Source of the DNA: Rikenellaceae bacterium
GTDB taxonomy: Bacteria > Bacteroidota > Bacteroidia > Bacteroidales > Rikenellaceae
Direction of reading: 5' to 3'
Assembly (NCBI GenBank): GCA_015059805.1
Contig: SUZO01000001.1
Coordinates: forward strand, 62,001 to 126,000
DNA: 64,000 nt
A program made the translations under genes and the position numbers. A model generated the notes under the pieces. The model was not told where the DNA came from, did no database searches, and saw only the letters and a list, made by a program, of their open reading frames with translations. This document shows positions 25,651 through 33,861 of this stretch, in pieces. The first letter of the stretch is position 1; every line of letters begins with the position of its first letter.

Positions 25651-26292
25651 ATGACAACAAAAGAGAGATATGAGGGCATAATTGCTTGGTTTTCAGAGAA
25701 TATGCCCGTAGCTGAGAGCGAGCTGAACTATCGCAATACCTTTGAACTACTTGTGGCGGTGATACTCTCGGCACAATGTACCGATAAGCGCGTAAATATG
25801 ACTACGCCCGCACTTTTTGAGGCATTTCCGACACCTCAGGCTCTTGCTGCAGTGAGTGCGGAGGAGCTATTTCCATATATTCGCTCAATCTCCTACCCAA
25901 ATAACAAGGCTAAAAACCTTGTCGCTATGGCGCGTATGCTCTGCAGTGAATTTGGGGGTGAAGTGCCGTCAGATATTGAGAGTATGATGCGATTGCCAGG
26001 CGTAGGTCGTAAGACGGCAAATGTTGTGGGCGCGGTGATATGGGGCAAGGAGGTTATGCCCGTAGATACGCACGTGTTTCGCGTCTCGGCACGCATTGGT
26101 CTTACGCGCAATGCTAAGACACCTTTGCAAACAGAGTTTCAGCTTGAGAAAAATATACCTAAGCACCTGCTGCCAATAGCTCACCATTGGCTGATACTCC
26201 ATGGTAGATATATCTGCACCGCCCGCAAGCCGAAATGCTCTGAGTGCGGCATTGTAAAGTGGTGTAAATCAGCGCCGAAGGCTGAACTATAG
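25651..26292 (+). CDS. nth: Endonuclease III (DNA glycosylase/AP lyase)
   Basis: The 213-residue enzyme removes oxidised pyrimidines and nicks abasic sites. It has the helix-hairpin-helix LPGVGRKTANVV with the catalytic Lys, the catalytic Asp in MPVDTHVFRV, and the C-x6-C-x2-C-x5-C ligands of a 4Fe-4S cluster at the C-terminus (CTARKPKCSECGIVKWC). The early segment LVAVILSAQCTDKRVN is typical of the family. It lies 1 bp after uvrC. Its last 6 bp overlap a small minus-strand reading frame at 26287-26415. Confidence 0.97.
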   Translation: MTTKERYEGIIAWFSENMPVAESELNYRNTFELLVAVILSAQCTDKRVNMTTPALFEAFPTPQALAAVSAEELFPYIRSISYPNNKAKNLVAMARMLCSEFGGEVPSDIESMMRLPGVGRKTANVVGAVIWGKEVMPVDTHVFRVSARIGLTRNAKTPLQTEFQLEKNIPKHLLPIAHHWLILHGRYICTARKPKCSECGIVKWCKSAPKAEL

Positions 26293-26415
26293 GTCATCCT
26301 CACCACCAAACTCTGGCTGCTCAATATCGCCCTCTGTTGAGGCGGTAAAGCCCCTCTCGTAAGCCAATATTGTGACTGATAGTTGTGGGCTGATGTATAT
26401 ATCTGCTCTATCCAT
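26287..26415 (-). CDS. Small acidic protein, 42 residues
   Basis: This minus-strand frame starts with ATG at 26415 and encodes 42 residues. The N-terminal part is beta-like (DIYISPQLSVTILAYERGF), followed by an S/T segment and an acidic, glycine-containing tail (IEQPEFGGEDDL). Many Bacteroidota genomes carry short proteins with this layout, an aromatic/Pro start, a hydrophobic E-R-G-F core and an acidic tail; their function is unknown. It fills the gap between nth (6-bp antisense overlap) and the glycosyltransferase, lies just downstream of the glycosyltransferase operon on the same strand, and could be its last gene. The family resemblance is from memory. Confidence 0.6.
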   Translation of the reverse strand: MDRADIYISPQLSVTILAYERGFTASTEGDIEQPEFGGEDDL

Positions 26416-26418
26416 CTC

Positions 26419-27474
26419 TTAGTTGTAAATTAGTCTGTATATCCACTCCATAGCGCTATGAGCGGCAAGCATTGCTTTACGAGTGATAGCGCTATAACGT
26501 CTACCTTTAACTCTCCACCTTGCCAGAATGTCAAACTTCAGCATGCCATTTATCGGCACACTGAGCGGCATAGGGGCGTAACGCAGAAAACTCTCAAGGG
26601 TTGCTGCAAAGTCGGAGTTGGCAAAACTCTGGTCATCCATCTCAAGTAGGTATTTGCGCAATACACCCTGCATGCGGCGCATAACAACGCCAGACAGGAA
26701 GTCGTGGCGTTCAACCGATAGCTCTTTGCCACAGCTGTCAAGGAATTGAGCCATGTCGGTGACTACAGTGGTAAGCTCTTTGATTTTGCGAAGCTGCACC
26801 TTACTATCCATCGTCTGACCCTCGCGCATAAGGTTGTAGCGATAGAGGGCAATGTCTGTGAAGGCGATACTCTGAACCTTGAAAATTGGGTAGAAACACC
26901 ACTGCTGGTCGGTGTAAGAGATACCCTCGCGTTGGTGATAGCCGATAGATTGCAACAACTCAGTGCGGTAGGCGATAGAGTGCATGGTAAAGAATGGTAT
27001 AGCCTTGCGCTCAAAGACCTGCTCGGCATTATATGGTACGCCATAGCCGAAATTTTTGCCATTGTAGAGGTCGTATTCAACTTTGCGAGTGCCGTTGTGT
27101 GAAATCTCAATATATGGCGCGACAATCATATCCGTTCCGCTTACCTGCGCAAGATACTCTACAAAAGGCTCAATAGCGCCGCTGTCAAAGCTATCATCGG
27201 CATCTAAAATCTTGACATACTCGCCTTGAAGTGTCGGCAGTGCGGCATTTATCGTTGAGCCGTAGTTACCATTAGGCTTATCTATAACGCGGATAATAGT
27301 GGGATACTTTGCCTCATACTCCTTAGCAATGGCAAGAGAGTTATCCTTGCTGCCATCATTGACCACCACAACATCAAGCTCTGCTGCCGCACTGCTGCCT
27401 ACTACAGAGTCAAGACATGCGGGCAGAAGTTGCTCCATGTTGTAGGTCGGTATGATTATAGAGAGGCGTTTCAT
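26419..27474 (-). CDS. Family 2 glycosyltransferase
   Basis: The 351-residue GT-A enzyme opens with RLSIIIPTYNMEQLLPACLDSV. It has VVVVNDGSKDNS for nucleotide binding and the DxD metal site in YVKILDADDSF at about residues 90-100. The C-terminal third is helical and basic (RWRVKGRRYSAITRKAM), suggesting contact with the membrane. It overlaps the licD-like gene by 4 bp (ATGA), so it is translationally coupled to it. The three-gene unit probably modifies a cell-surface glycan. The sugar is unknown. Confidence 0.9.
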   Translation of the reverse strand: MKRLSIIIPTYNMEQLLPACLDSVVGSSAAAELDVVVVNDGSKDNSLAIAKEYEAKYPTIIRVIDKPNGNYGSTINAALPTLQGEYVKILDADDSFDSGAIEPFVEYLAQVSGTDMIVAPYIEISHNGTRKVEYDLYNGKNFGYGVPYNAEQVFERKAIPFFTMHSIAYRTELLQSIGYHQREGISYTDQQWCFYPIFKVQSIAFTDIALYRYNLMREGQTMDSKVQLRKIKELTTVVTDMAQFLDSCGKELSVERHDFLSGVVMRRMQGVLRKYLLEMDDQSFANSDFAATLESFLRYAPMPLSVPINGMLKFDILARWRVKGRRYSAITRKAMLAAHSAMEWIYRLIYN

Positions 27475-28310
27475 TTTGTTGTGTCAAAGTTTAGTTTGTA
27501 GGGCGCATGGTTTACCTGCTCCTCTACGGGCAGTACTGGGCGCAGGTTTGGGTAGTGGTGGCGCAGGTACTCCTCCACATTATCTGGTACAGGTATCATC
27601 ATACCGCCAAACTCCATGAGCACTGGATTCTCGGCATAGCGGCGGCGAATCTGGTCCTTCGGCATGCGAACAATGTTTATATACTCAGTCTGAGTGCCGT
27701 TATAACTACCAAGTACGCGGCACATCTTGTTGTATATAGCCTTGCGCGAGAGTAGTGAGCATACAACCTTTATCGCTGCGCAACTTATCCATGACTTTGG
27801 CAGTGGATTCTCTATCTGACACTTGCCGCAGTGCTTCCAGAGCCATATCTGCTTACCCATAAAGCAGTTAATCCAGAACTTAGCACGAAGGCGATGCCAC
27901 TTCTCAAGGGTTTTGTTGTCAGGAATACGGTCGTATGGAAAAATGTCCACAAATACACCGTGGTGAATATCCATATCCTTCCAGATATGCTCTACAAATA
28001 GGGTGTTGTTTCTCTTTACCTTGGCAAAGTAGAAGGGGGTGTTATCTTCCGTGCCAAACCACTCAAGGAAGTAGTCTGACCCCAACTCCGCAGGTGCAAC
28101 CTCAAGGAAGCGGTTGTAGTTCTCGCGGGTCATACCCACATCTACATCGTCGTCCCAAGGAACTATGCCCTTGTTATAAAATGCGCCAATAGCACTACCT
28201 CCCTGAATAAAGTAGGGAATGTTGTGCTTTTTACACACGCGGTCTATCTCTGCCAGTATCTGGTAGAGCATCGTATGTAGCTGCTTTAACTCCTTCTCGT
28301 CGTATCTCAT
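27471..28310 (-). CDS. LicD family phosphotransferase
   Basis: The 279-residue protein has the LicD nucleotidyl/phosphotransferase signature IPYFIQGGSAIGAFYNKGIVPWDDDVDVGM at about residues 30-60, where WDDDVD carries the metal-binding acids. LicD proteins move phosphocholine or a related phospho-alcohol, or in fukutin-like members phosphoribitol, onto glycans. No choline uptake or activation gene is nearby, so the transferred group is open. Overlaps of 4 bp on both sides couple it to the LuxE-like gene upstream and the glycosyltransferase downstream. Confidence 0.88.
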   Translation of the reverse strand: MRYDEKELKQLHTMLYQILAEIDRVCKKHNIPYFIQGGSAIGAFYNKGIVPWDDDVDVGMTRENYNRFLEVAPAELGSDYFLEWFGTEDNTPFYFAKVKRNNTLFVEHIWKDMDIHHGVFVDIFPYDRIPDNKTLEKWHRLRAKFWINCFMGKQIWLWKHCGKCQIENPLPKSWISCAAIKVVCSLLSRKAIYNKMCRVLGSYNGTQTEYINIVRMPKDQIRRRYAENPVLMEFGGMMIPVPDNVEEYLRHHYPNLRPVLPVEEQVNHAPYKLNFDTTK

Positions 28311-29266
28311 TGCACAAGTAAATTACAACCTCTAATATCGGCATCGGTCACTCTGCCCTCTATGCGGAAGGTATTGTCCGCATAGGCAATACCCACATCC
28401 TGTGTAGCGATAAAGGAGCAGGAGTATAGGTTGCCCAAGTCTATAATATCTATAGCCCCTCTGCGCCCTGCACTGAGGTGGGTAAATGGGTCGTTTATAT
28501 CCCTCACTATCACCCTCATCCACGGCGGAGAGGCAAAAAGTCCGCCACCCGTAGAGTAGCCCTGCGACATAAGCTCCGCCATGCCATACTCCGACTCTAT
28601 TCTATCTACACCAAAGGCACTGCATAGCACAGCGTGCAGCTCCTCTTTTGCCATCTCCTTGCGACGACCCTTCATGCCACCTGTCTCCATAACTACTGTG
28701 TTACTTAACTTTGGAGCATACTGCTCGGCAAGGTCTAGCAGGGCATAGGTTACGCCAATAAGAATTTTCGGGCGGTTATCTGCCGCCATATCAGCAAGAA
28801 GTTTATCGTAGTTGTGCAGGTAGAAGCCTCCACTGCCCGCTTGACGAATAAGGCTATCAACCATATAGACAAGTGACGAGCCACTACGCTCTAAGTAGTT
28901 CGGTAGTAGTCCATATATGCTCCACTGACTAATATCTCCATAAAAAAGGCGAAAACCCTCAGTAAAGTCGCGCTCGTATATGCTAAGGTCGGCAACAAGA
29001 TGGCGCGAGACACTCATGCCAGTTGTGGCGCTGGATGTAAATATTGCTTGTGGCGGCGTTGATGCCGAATAGATGTCGTGGCTCTTGAATAGCTCAATAG
29101 GTAGCATCGGTATATCCTCAATGCGAGTAACAGAGGCAGGCTCTACGCCGATAAGTTTAAGATACTCAGCATAAACAGCGCAGTGCTCCGCCTGAAAACG
29201 GAACACATCCAAAGCGGCGGAGTCAAACTCTTGAGCCGAATTGATTGAGAATATACGCTCTACCAT
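28307..29266 (-). CDS. LuxE/PaaK-like acyl-protein synthetase family protein
   Basis: The 319-residue protein resembles the LuxE acyl-protein synthetase branch of the adenylate-forming enzymes. It shows EDIPMLPIELFKSHDIY, the nucleotide-site-like IFTSSATTGMSVSRHLV, and IESEYGMAELMSQGYS, where the motif resembles Y-G-x-T/A-E. Such enzymes activate carboxylic acids with ATP. The ATG at 29266 (MVERIFSINSAQEF) is the start, since upstream codons lie inside the promoter and terminator. A consensus promoter is 4 bp upstream. It heads the luxE-licD-glycosyltransferase operon and may supply an activated acyl or amino group for glycan decoration. Confidence 0.82.
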   Translation of the reverse strand: MVERIFSINSAQEFDSAALDVFRFQAEHCAVYAEYLKLIGVEPASVTRIEDIPMLPIELFKSHDIYSASTPPQAIFTSSATTGMSVSRHLVADLSIYERDFTEGFRLFYGDISQWSIYGLLPNYLERSGSSLVYMVDSLIRQAGSGGFYLHNYDKLLADMAADNRPKILIGVTYALLDLAEQYAPKLSNTVVMETGGMKGRRKEMAKEELHAVLCSAFGVDRIESEYGMAELMSQGYSTGGGLFASPPWMRVIVRDINDPFTHLSAGRRGAIDIIDLGNLYSCSFIATQDVGIAYADNTFRIEGRVTDADIRGCNLLVQ

Positions 29267-29270
29267 ACCA

Positions 29271-29299
29271 CAAATATAGTGAAAATTTGCAATTTTCAA
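29271..29299 (-). promoter_or_regulatory. Promoter of the LuxE/LicD/glycosyltransferase operon
   Basis: On the minus strand TTG (29299-29297), 18 bp and TATATTTG (29278-29271) precede the ATG at 29266 by 4 bp, which implies a leaderless or very short-leader mRNA. Confidence 0.55.
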
Positions 29300-29302
29300 A
29301 AG

Positions 29303-29331
29303 AAAAACCCTCGAAGTCTTCGAGGGTTTTT
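29303..29331 (-). terminator. Intrinsic terminator after the kinase cluster
   Basis: AAAAACCCTCGA-AGTCT-TCGAGGGTTTTT forms a 12-bp stem with T-tracts. It lies just downstream of the stop codon of the kinase-SH3 gene (29349) and separates that cluster from the next operon. Confidence 0.85.
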
Positions 29332-29348
29332 GACTGTTCATCAAGTGG

Positions 29349-31859
29349 CTACTCCTTCAGTTCAAGGTACTCTGCCTTGGCGTATGCTGTCTGGTTATTG
29401 TATTTAACCTTTGCCCAGCCTTTGCTGATGCTGTAAACCTCAATAGTAGAGCCAGGTCTGATAGTGCCGATAACTTCAGAAGTTGCATTAGCCTGCTTGC
29501 GGATATTAAGCACATCGTGCGAGGTGCATATATAGGTTGTTGTCTGCTGAGTTGTGGTATTTACGCTCTTTGGAGTGTAACCCTTGGAGCCGTCAAAGAA
29601 CTCTACAATAGCAGGGTATGACGATACGCCAACAACTACGGCAATAGTCGCCAAAAGTGTATAGAGGTTGTAGAATATATATCGGGCGATTTGTGCAAAA
29701 ATGCCAGCAATCCAGCTAAATACAACGCCACCGATACCTACAACATAGATACCAATAACATAGCCGATTACACAGACTGCAATACCCCAGAACCAGCTTC
29801 CAGTGCTTATTGCAGCACCAATAACGCCTAATCCTCCGATAACGGCAAAGATAATCATCCATGTACCTTCGTCAGCAAAAGAGTCCACATGGTCCTCAAA
29901 CCAGTCGCCAATTTTTGAGACAAAGTTATTTAGACCGCCAGAGGAGCTGCTGCTGCGACGGGTAGACGCTGCAGGTGATGGTGAGGCAAAGAATCCCTTT
30001 TTGTGAATCTCTACGCTCTCGGTATAGATGCAACTATTCTGATAGTAGAAGTCAAAGCGATACTTTCCAGCCAATGAGTATGCCTTCTGGTCATTACCAC
30101 CATAGCCGACACATACTCTATAGTAGCTACCAGTCTTTGTCGCATCAATACCAGTGCGGTAGCAACCCGTCATTGCAGACGACATATTGCTGGTCATCAC
30201 TGTGCCATTTGGCGCTGTAATCTTGATAAATAGGTCGCTTGAACTACATGGTGAGAGTACGTCAAAGTATATCTTTGGACTTAGGAAGGTTGTATCTGTG
30301 TACAATTTACTACCCTCGTCGTGGATAGTATTACCCTTAGAGTCGGTATCAAGGAAGGTCACCTTTGTAATCCTTACAGGTGCAGAGCTGCTGGTAGAAG
30401 GTGTAGTTGTAGGCGTGGTCCTTGGAGCTGCCACCTTCGGGGTGCTTCTGGCAGTGAGTGAGTGGATGGTAAAGGTATCCTTGAAGATACACTTATTGCT
30501 GTAGTATAGCTCAATGATATACTCGCCAGGAATTTTGTAGGCGGTCTTTTTATCGTTACCCCAGCCACCAAGCTCTCTGGTATAGGTCCCCTTAGTGGTT
30601 AGTGGAAGTCTACCAGTGGTGTTATGTGTAACCTCATTACCATCTGGTGCTACAATCTTATAGCGTACATCAACATTGCCAGCGATGCTTAGCACATCGT
30701 ATGTGACAATAGGACAGAGGTATGATACATCGGTATAGAGTTTATTACCAGCGGCACGGATAACACTTCCATCATGTGCCTGGTCGCTAAATTTTATACC
30801 TGTAACCTTGAATGGGATAGTTGGCGCACTGCTACGCTTTACTGAGGAGCTCTTTACATCTACACCTTTGGTGATGATGGTGTAGAAGATACGACCCCAC
30901 TCCTCCATAGATGGGCGCTCTGCCGGCTTGCTGCCAAAGGCACGCTTAAAGAGCCTCTGCACCTCCACTGGTAGGTTAAAGAAGTTCTGCTGTAGGTTAA
31001 ATCCCTGAGGGAAGGAGATATAGCTTGACTTCTCACCGTGGGCAAACAGACCCTGAGCAATACACTCCTCAAAACTCTCGCACTTGTCGTACGGATGTCT
31101 AAGCACAGTACCGCCATAAGGGTGTACACCGGTAAGAATCTGGTAGAAACATACCGCCGCCGCAAAACAGTCACACTGCACTGAGAATGGGCGCTTGCAT
31201 CTCTGAAGCTCCTTGCCCTCTGGGGCAAAGTAATCTGGGGTAAATGCCGTTGCGGGGTGGAGGATACGTCCACCCTCAGAGATCTGGATAGAGTCGGTAT
31301 CCATAATTGACACCTTACCAGTACCTGTGGCATCAATATTCTCTGGCTTGAGGTCTACAAGCACATAACGACCAGTATCGTGAATCTTATGTAGCGCAAT
31401 AGCTACGTTGCAGAGCATCTTGATACGGTTTATAATACCCTCCTTAGTATCAAGCTCGTACTTGTTGTGCCACTCCTTGTCGTCCTTAAATTTCTTGAGT
31501 TTTGCTAATGGTCTACGCTGATAGACAGAGAGAATTGTAAGGTCGTGACCTTTAGGAAAGGCGAGTGGCATCATATAGCCGACAAACTGCTTGCTTGTAT
31601 TGTAGACAAGCGCTGTAGGCCAGCAGATACGGAAGCTTGGGTTATCCTTAATATTCTGTGGGGGATGAGTGACCATATACTTAATCTTCTCGTATGCCTT
31701 CTGTGCATCCTTGAGATAGATTTTGATACAGTACTCATCTCTATACTGCGGAGTGATAATGTTATACACCGCACCTTGACCACCTTTACCCAGTGGGTCA
31801 TCCTTGACATCAATGGTCTCTAAACTGCCATTTGGCGTTGTTTGGATATATAATTTCAT
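29349..31859 (-). CDS. Membrane-anchored Ser/Thr kinase with Ig-like repeats and SH3b domain
   Basis: The 836-residue protein is multi-domain. The kinase domain (about 1-330) has a Gly loop GKGGQGAVYN (24-33), Lys46 in CIKIY, the catalytic loop VDLKPEN with D169, and DTD (187-189) in place of DFG. Two homologous beta-sandwich repeats follow (about 350-465 and 490-610), each with NKLYTD/SKLYTD and a C-terminal Y-x-x-xC-I-[FY] edge. After a Ser-rich linker come three or four membrane segments (about 670-760) and a bacterial SH3 domain at the end (DVLNIRKQANATSEVIG). The key kinase residues are present, so it should phosphorylate proteins and sit in the membrane. It is last in the vWA-PP2C-kinase cluster. 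Confidence 0.88.
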   Translation of the reverse strand: MKLYIQTTPNGSLETIDVKDDPLGKGGQGAVYNIITPQYRDEYCIKIYLKDAQKAYEKIKYMVTHPPQNIKDNPSFRICWPTALVYNTSKQFVGYMMPLAFPKGHDLTILSVYQRRPLAKLKKFKDDKEWHNKYELDTKEGIINRIKMLCNVAIALHKIHDTGRYVLVDLKPENIDATGTGKVSIMDTDSIQISEGGRILHPATAFTPDYFAPEGKELQRCKRPFSVQCDCFAAAVCFYQILTGVHPYGGTVLRHPYDKCESFEECIAQGLFAHGEKSSYISFPQGFNLQQNFFNLPVEVQRLFKRAFGSKPAERPSMEEWGRIFYTIITKGVDVKSSSVKRSSAPTIPFKVTGIKFSDQAHDGSVIRAAGNKLYTDVSYLCPIVTYDVLSIAGNVDVRYKIVAPDGNEVTHNTTGRLPLTTKGTYTRELGGWGNDKKTAYKIPGEYIIELYYSNKCIFKDTFTIHSLTARSTPKVAAPRTTPTTTPSTSSSAPVRITKVTFLDTDSKGNTIHDEGSKLYTDTTFLSPKIYFDVLSPCSSSDLFIKITAPNGTVMTSNMSSAMTGCYRTGIDATKTGSYYRVCVGYGGNDQKAYSLAGKYRFDFYYQNSCIYTESVEIHKKGFFASPSPAASTRRSSSSSGGLNNFVSKIGDWFEDHVDSFADEGTWMIIFAVIGGLGVIGAAISTGSWFWGIAVCVIGYVIGIYVVGIGGVVFSWIAGIFAQIARYIFYNLYTLLATIAVVVGVSSYPAIVEFFDGSKGYTPKSVNTTTQQTTTYICTSHDVLNIRKQANATSEVIGTIRPGSTIEVYSISKGWAKVKYNNQTAYAKAEYLELKE

Positions 31860-31884
31860 CTGTTGTTATAGTGTGTTTGTCTTG

Positions 31885-32859
31885 CTATTTCATTGATATG
31901 ATATAATCATAGAAAACCTTGCCCCACTCCTCTAATGTTGGACGAGCAGCTGGGTTGCTGCCAAAGGCTCGCTTAAAGAGCGTCTGCACCTCTGCGGGCA
32001 GAGCGTTAAATGTCTCATGAAGGTTAAAGTTCTCTGGAAGAGAGATATACTCTGCTCGCTCACCAAATGGGAAGAGGTGATTCTCTATGCACTGACTAAT
32101 CTCTATACACTTATCATAAGGGGCTTTGAGTATCGTGCCACCGTATGGGTGCGTACCTGTAAGTACCTGATAGAAGATTACTGCATAGGCAAATAGCGCC
32201 GCACTCTGAGTAAGTGGAGTAGAGCTATTCAGGCTCTTCCTACCCTCTGCAGGGAGGTAGTCGGGTGTGATGCTACCAGCAGGATAGAGGTAGTTGTCAC
32301 CGTCAAGAATCTCTGAGAATACCAAGTTGGTGATTGTAACCTTGCCCGTTGCGGTGACTAAAATCTGCTCTGGCGAGATATATGCTGGCACATACTGCTT
32401 TGGTATCAGATGTAGAGCCTTGCAGATGTTGTATAACAACTTTATACGGTTTACCATACCCACGACATCCCTCTCAAACTTGCCATGCCACTCAGCGCGG
32501 GTGGCAAAACGCTTCATTTTAGCCATCGGGCGACGCTGGTAAACTGTCAAGTTGGTAAGCTCAATGCTCCCTATGTGTGGGTTGAGCGCCATGTAGCCGA
32601 TACACTCCATATTGGAGTTATATGCCGCTGCAACTGGTAGGCTGATGCAGACATTTGGCAGATTGCCTATATCTGCGATGGGGTGTTCAACCATGTAGAG
32701 GACCTTCTCCTCCAACTGCTTGGCATTTGGGAGTAGGTAAATGCTGTATGCACTGTACTGAGGCGTGGTGATGGCGTAAATATCTGGACCAGCACTGCAT
32801 AGGTTTGCAACTATCGCCTCGTAGCAATCTTTCGTACCCTTTTTAATGTATAGATTCAT
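31885..32859 (-). CDS. Pseudokinase paralogue of the cluster kinases
   Basis: The 324-residue protein matches the kinase domain at 29349-31859 along its whole length (shared VYQRRP[LM]AK[LM]K[KR]F, GTHPYGGTILKAPYDKC, LFKRAFGSNPAARP). Catalytic residues are lost. The Gly loop is LCSAGPDIYA, the ATP Lys is gone (SIYLLPN), VDLKPEN has become AYISPEQ (159-165), and DTD is TNL (177-179). It is therefore very probably inactive and may act as a scaffold or regulator of the active kinases on either side. Its ATG overlaps the TGA of the upstream kinase by one base. A GTG one codon earlier is less likely. Confidence 0.85.
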   Translation of the reverse strand: MNLYIKKGTKDCYEAIVANLCSAGPDIYAITTPQYSAYSIYLLPNAKQLEEKVLYMVEHPIADIGNLPNVCISLPVAAAYNSNMECIGYMALNPHIGSIELTNLTVYQRRPMAKMKRFATRAEWHGKFERDVVGMVNRIKLLYNICKALHLIPKQYVPAYISPEQILVTATGKVTITNLVFSEILDGDNYLYPAGSITPDYLPAEGRKSLNSSTPLTQSAALFAYAVIFYQVLTGTHPYGGTILKAPYDKCIEISQCIENHLFPFGERAEYISLPENFNLHETFNALPAEVQTLFKRAFGSNPAARPTLEEWGKVFYDYIISMK

Positions 32860-33845
32860 CACTTCAAAATATTATACAACTCCTTGCACCAATCCTCCAT
32901 TGTCGGACGGTAGTTCGGAGCATCAAAAGCCTTAATAAACATTAACTGCAACTGTCGTGGTAGTCGCTCAAAGAACATGTGCGGATTTGGCGATAACTGC
33001 TTGATGTAACGCTTGTTGCTGCCGTATACAAACAGGTGTCGATTGATACAAGCGGCAAGGTTGTTATACTCGTCAGTATCGTATGGCTCAAGTAGTTGCA
33101 TTCCTGAGTAGGGGTGCAGTCCCATCAGTATCTGGTAAAAGACTACGGCGAGCGAAAAGCAGTCGTTGGTCTTTGTAAAGGGGCGATGCTGATTATACTG
33201 CGACTCAAACTCTGGGGCGCAATACTCTGGCGTTGCAGCAGCGCCAGGAAAGATAATCCTCTGGTTGTCTGCAATCTGGAACGAGTCGGTATCTACAATA
33301 GAGACTTTGCCCGTTGCCGTTGCTAAAATATTCTCAGGCTTGACATCAAGTACCACATAATCGTTTGCCTTGTGAATCTGATAGAAGGCTTGCGAGATGT
33401 TCGCCATCATCTTAAGACGGTTGCGAACACCCTCGCCCGATGTACGCTCAAACTTATCAAACCACGCGGGGTTGCCCTTAAAACGCGAGGCTATAGTCTT
33501 ACCCTTGCAGTAGTAGCAGAGGATATATAGGTCGCGGCTCTGCTCAAAGGCTTTGGGCATATAGAAGCCGACAATATCATGCTGCTCGTTGTAGACAAAA
33601 CCCTCAGGCCAGCAGATGCGAAACGCTGCACTGCGCGTAATAGCTGGCGGGTGGGCAATCATATACTTGAGTCGCTCAATAGTCTGCTCTTTGCAACCGT
33701 TGTGGTAGATTTTTATGCAACAATCATCAAGTCGAGATGGATAGATGACATTGTACACAGTCGCCTGACCACCCTTGCCGAGTGGCTTTTCGTCCACGAT
33801 GAAGTGTTTGTATTCGGCGTTGTGTAGATAGTACAATCTCTCCAT
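32859..33845 (-). CDS. Soluble Ser/Thr kinase of the vWA-PP2C cluster
   Basis: The 328-residue protein is a single kinase domain. It has GKGGQATVYN (23-32), Lys45 in CIKIY, a catalytic loop VLDVKPENI with D167, DTD at 185-187 and a P-loop-like CAPEFES substitute for APE. The HRD His/Arg are not conserved, which is usual for this group, but the ATP and metal residues are present, so it should be active. ATG 33845 (MERLYYLHNA) is the start; a GTG three codons earlier is less likely. It follows the PP2C gene by 16 bp and is coupled by a one-base overlap to the pseudokinase gene. Confidence 0.88.
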   Translation of the reverse strand: MERLYYLHNAEYKHFIVDEKPLGKGGQATVYNVIYPSRLDDCCIKIYHNGCKEQTIERLKYMIAHPPAITRSAAFRICWPEGFVYNEQHDIVGFYMPKAFEQSRDLYILCYYCKGKTIASRFKGNPAWFDKFERTSGEGVRNRLKMMANISQAFYQIHKANDYVVLDVKPENILATATGKVSIVDTDSFQIADNQRIIFPGAAATPEYCAPEFESQYNQHRPFTKTNDCFSLAVVFYQILMGLHPYSGMQLLEPYDTDEYNNLAACINRHLFVYGSNKRYIKQLSPNPHMFFERLPRQLQLMFIKAFDAPNYRPTMEDWCKELYNILK

Positions 33846-33861
33846 GCTCGACACTGTTTGC

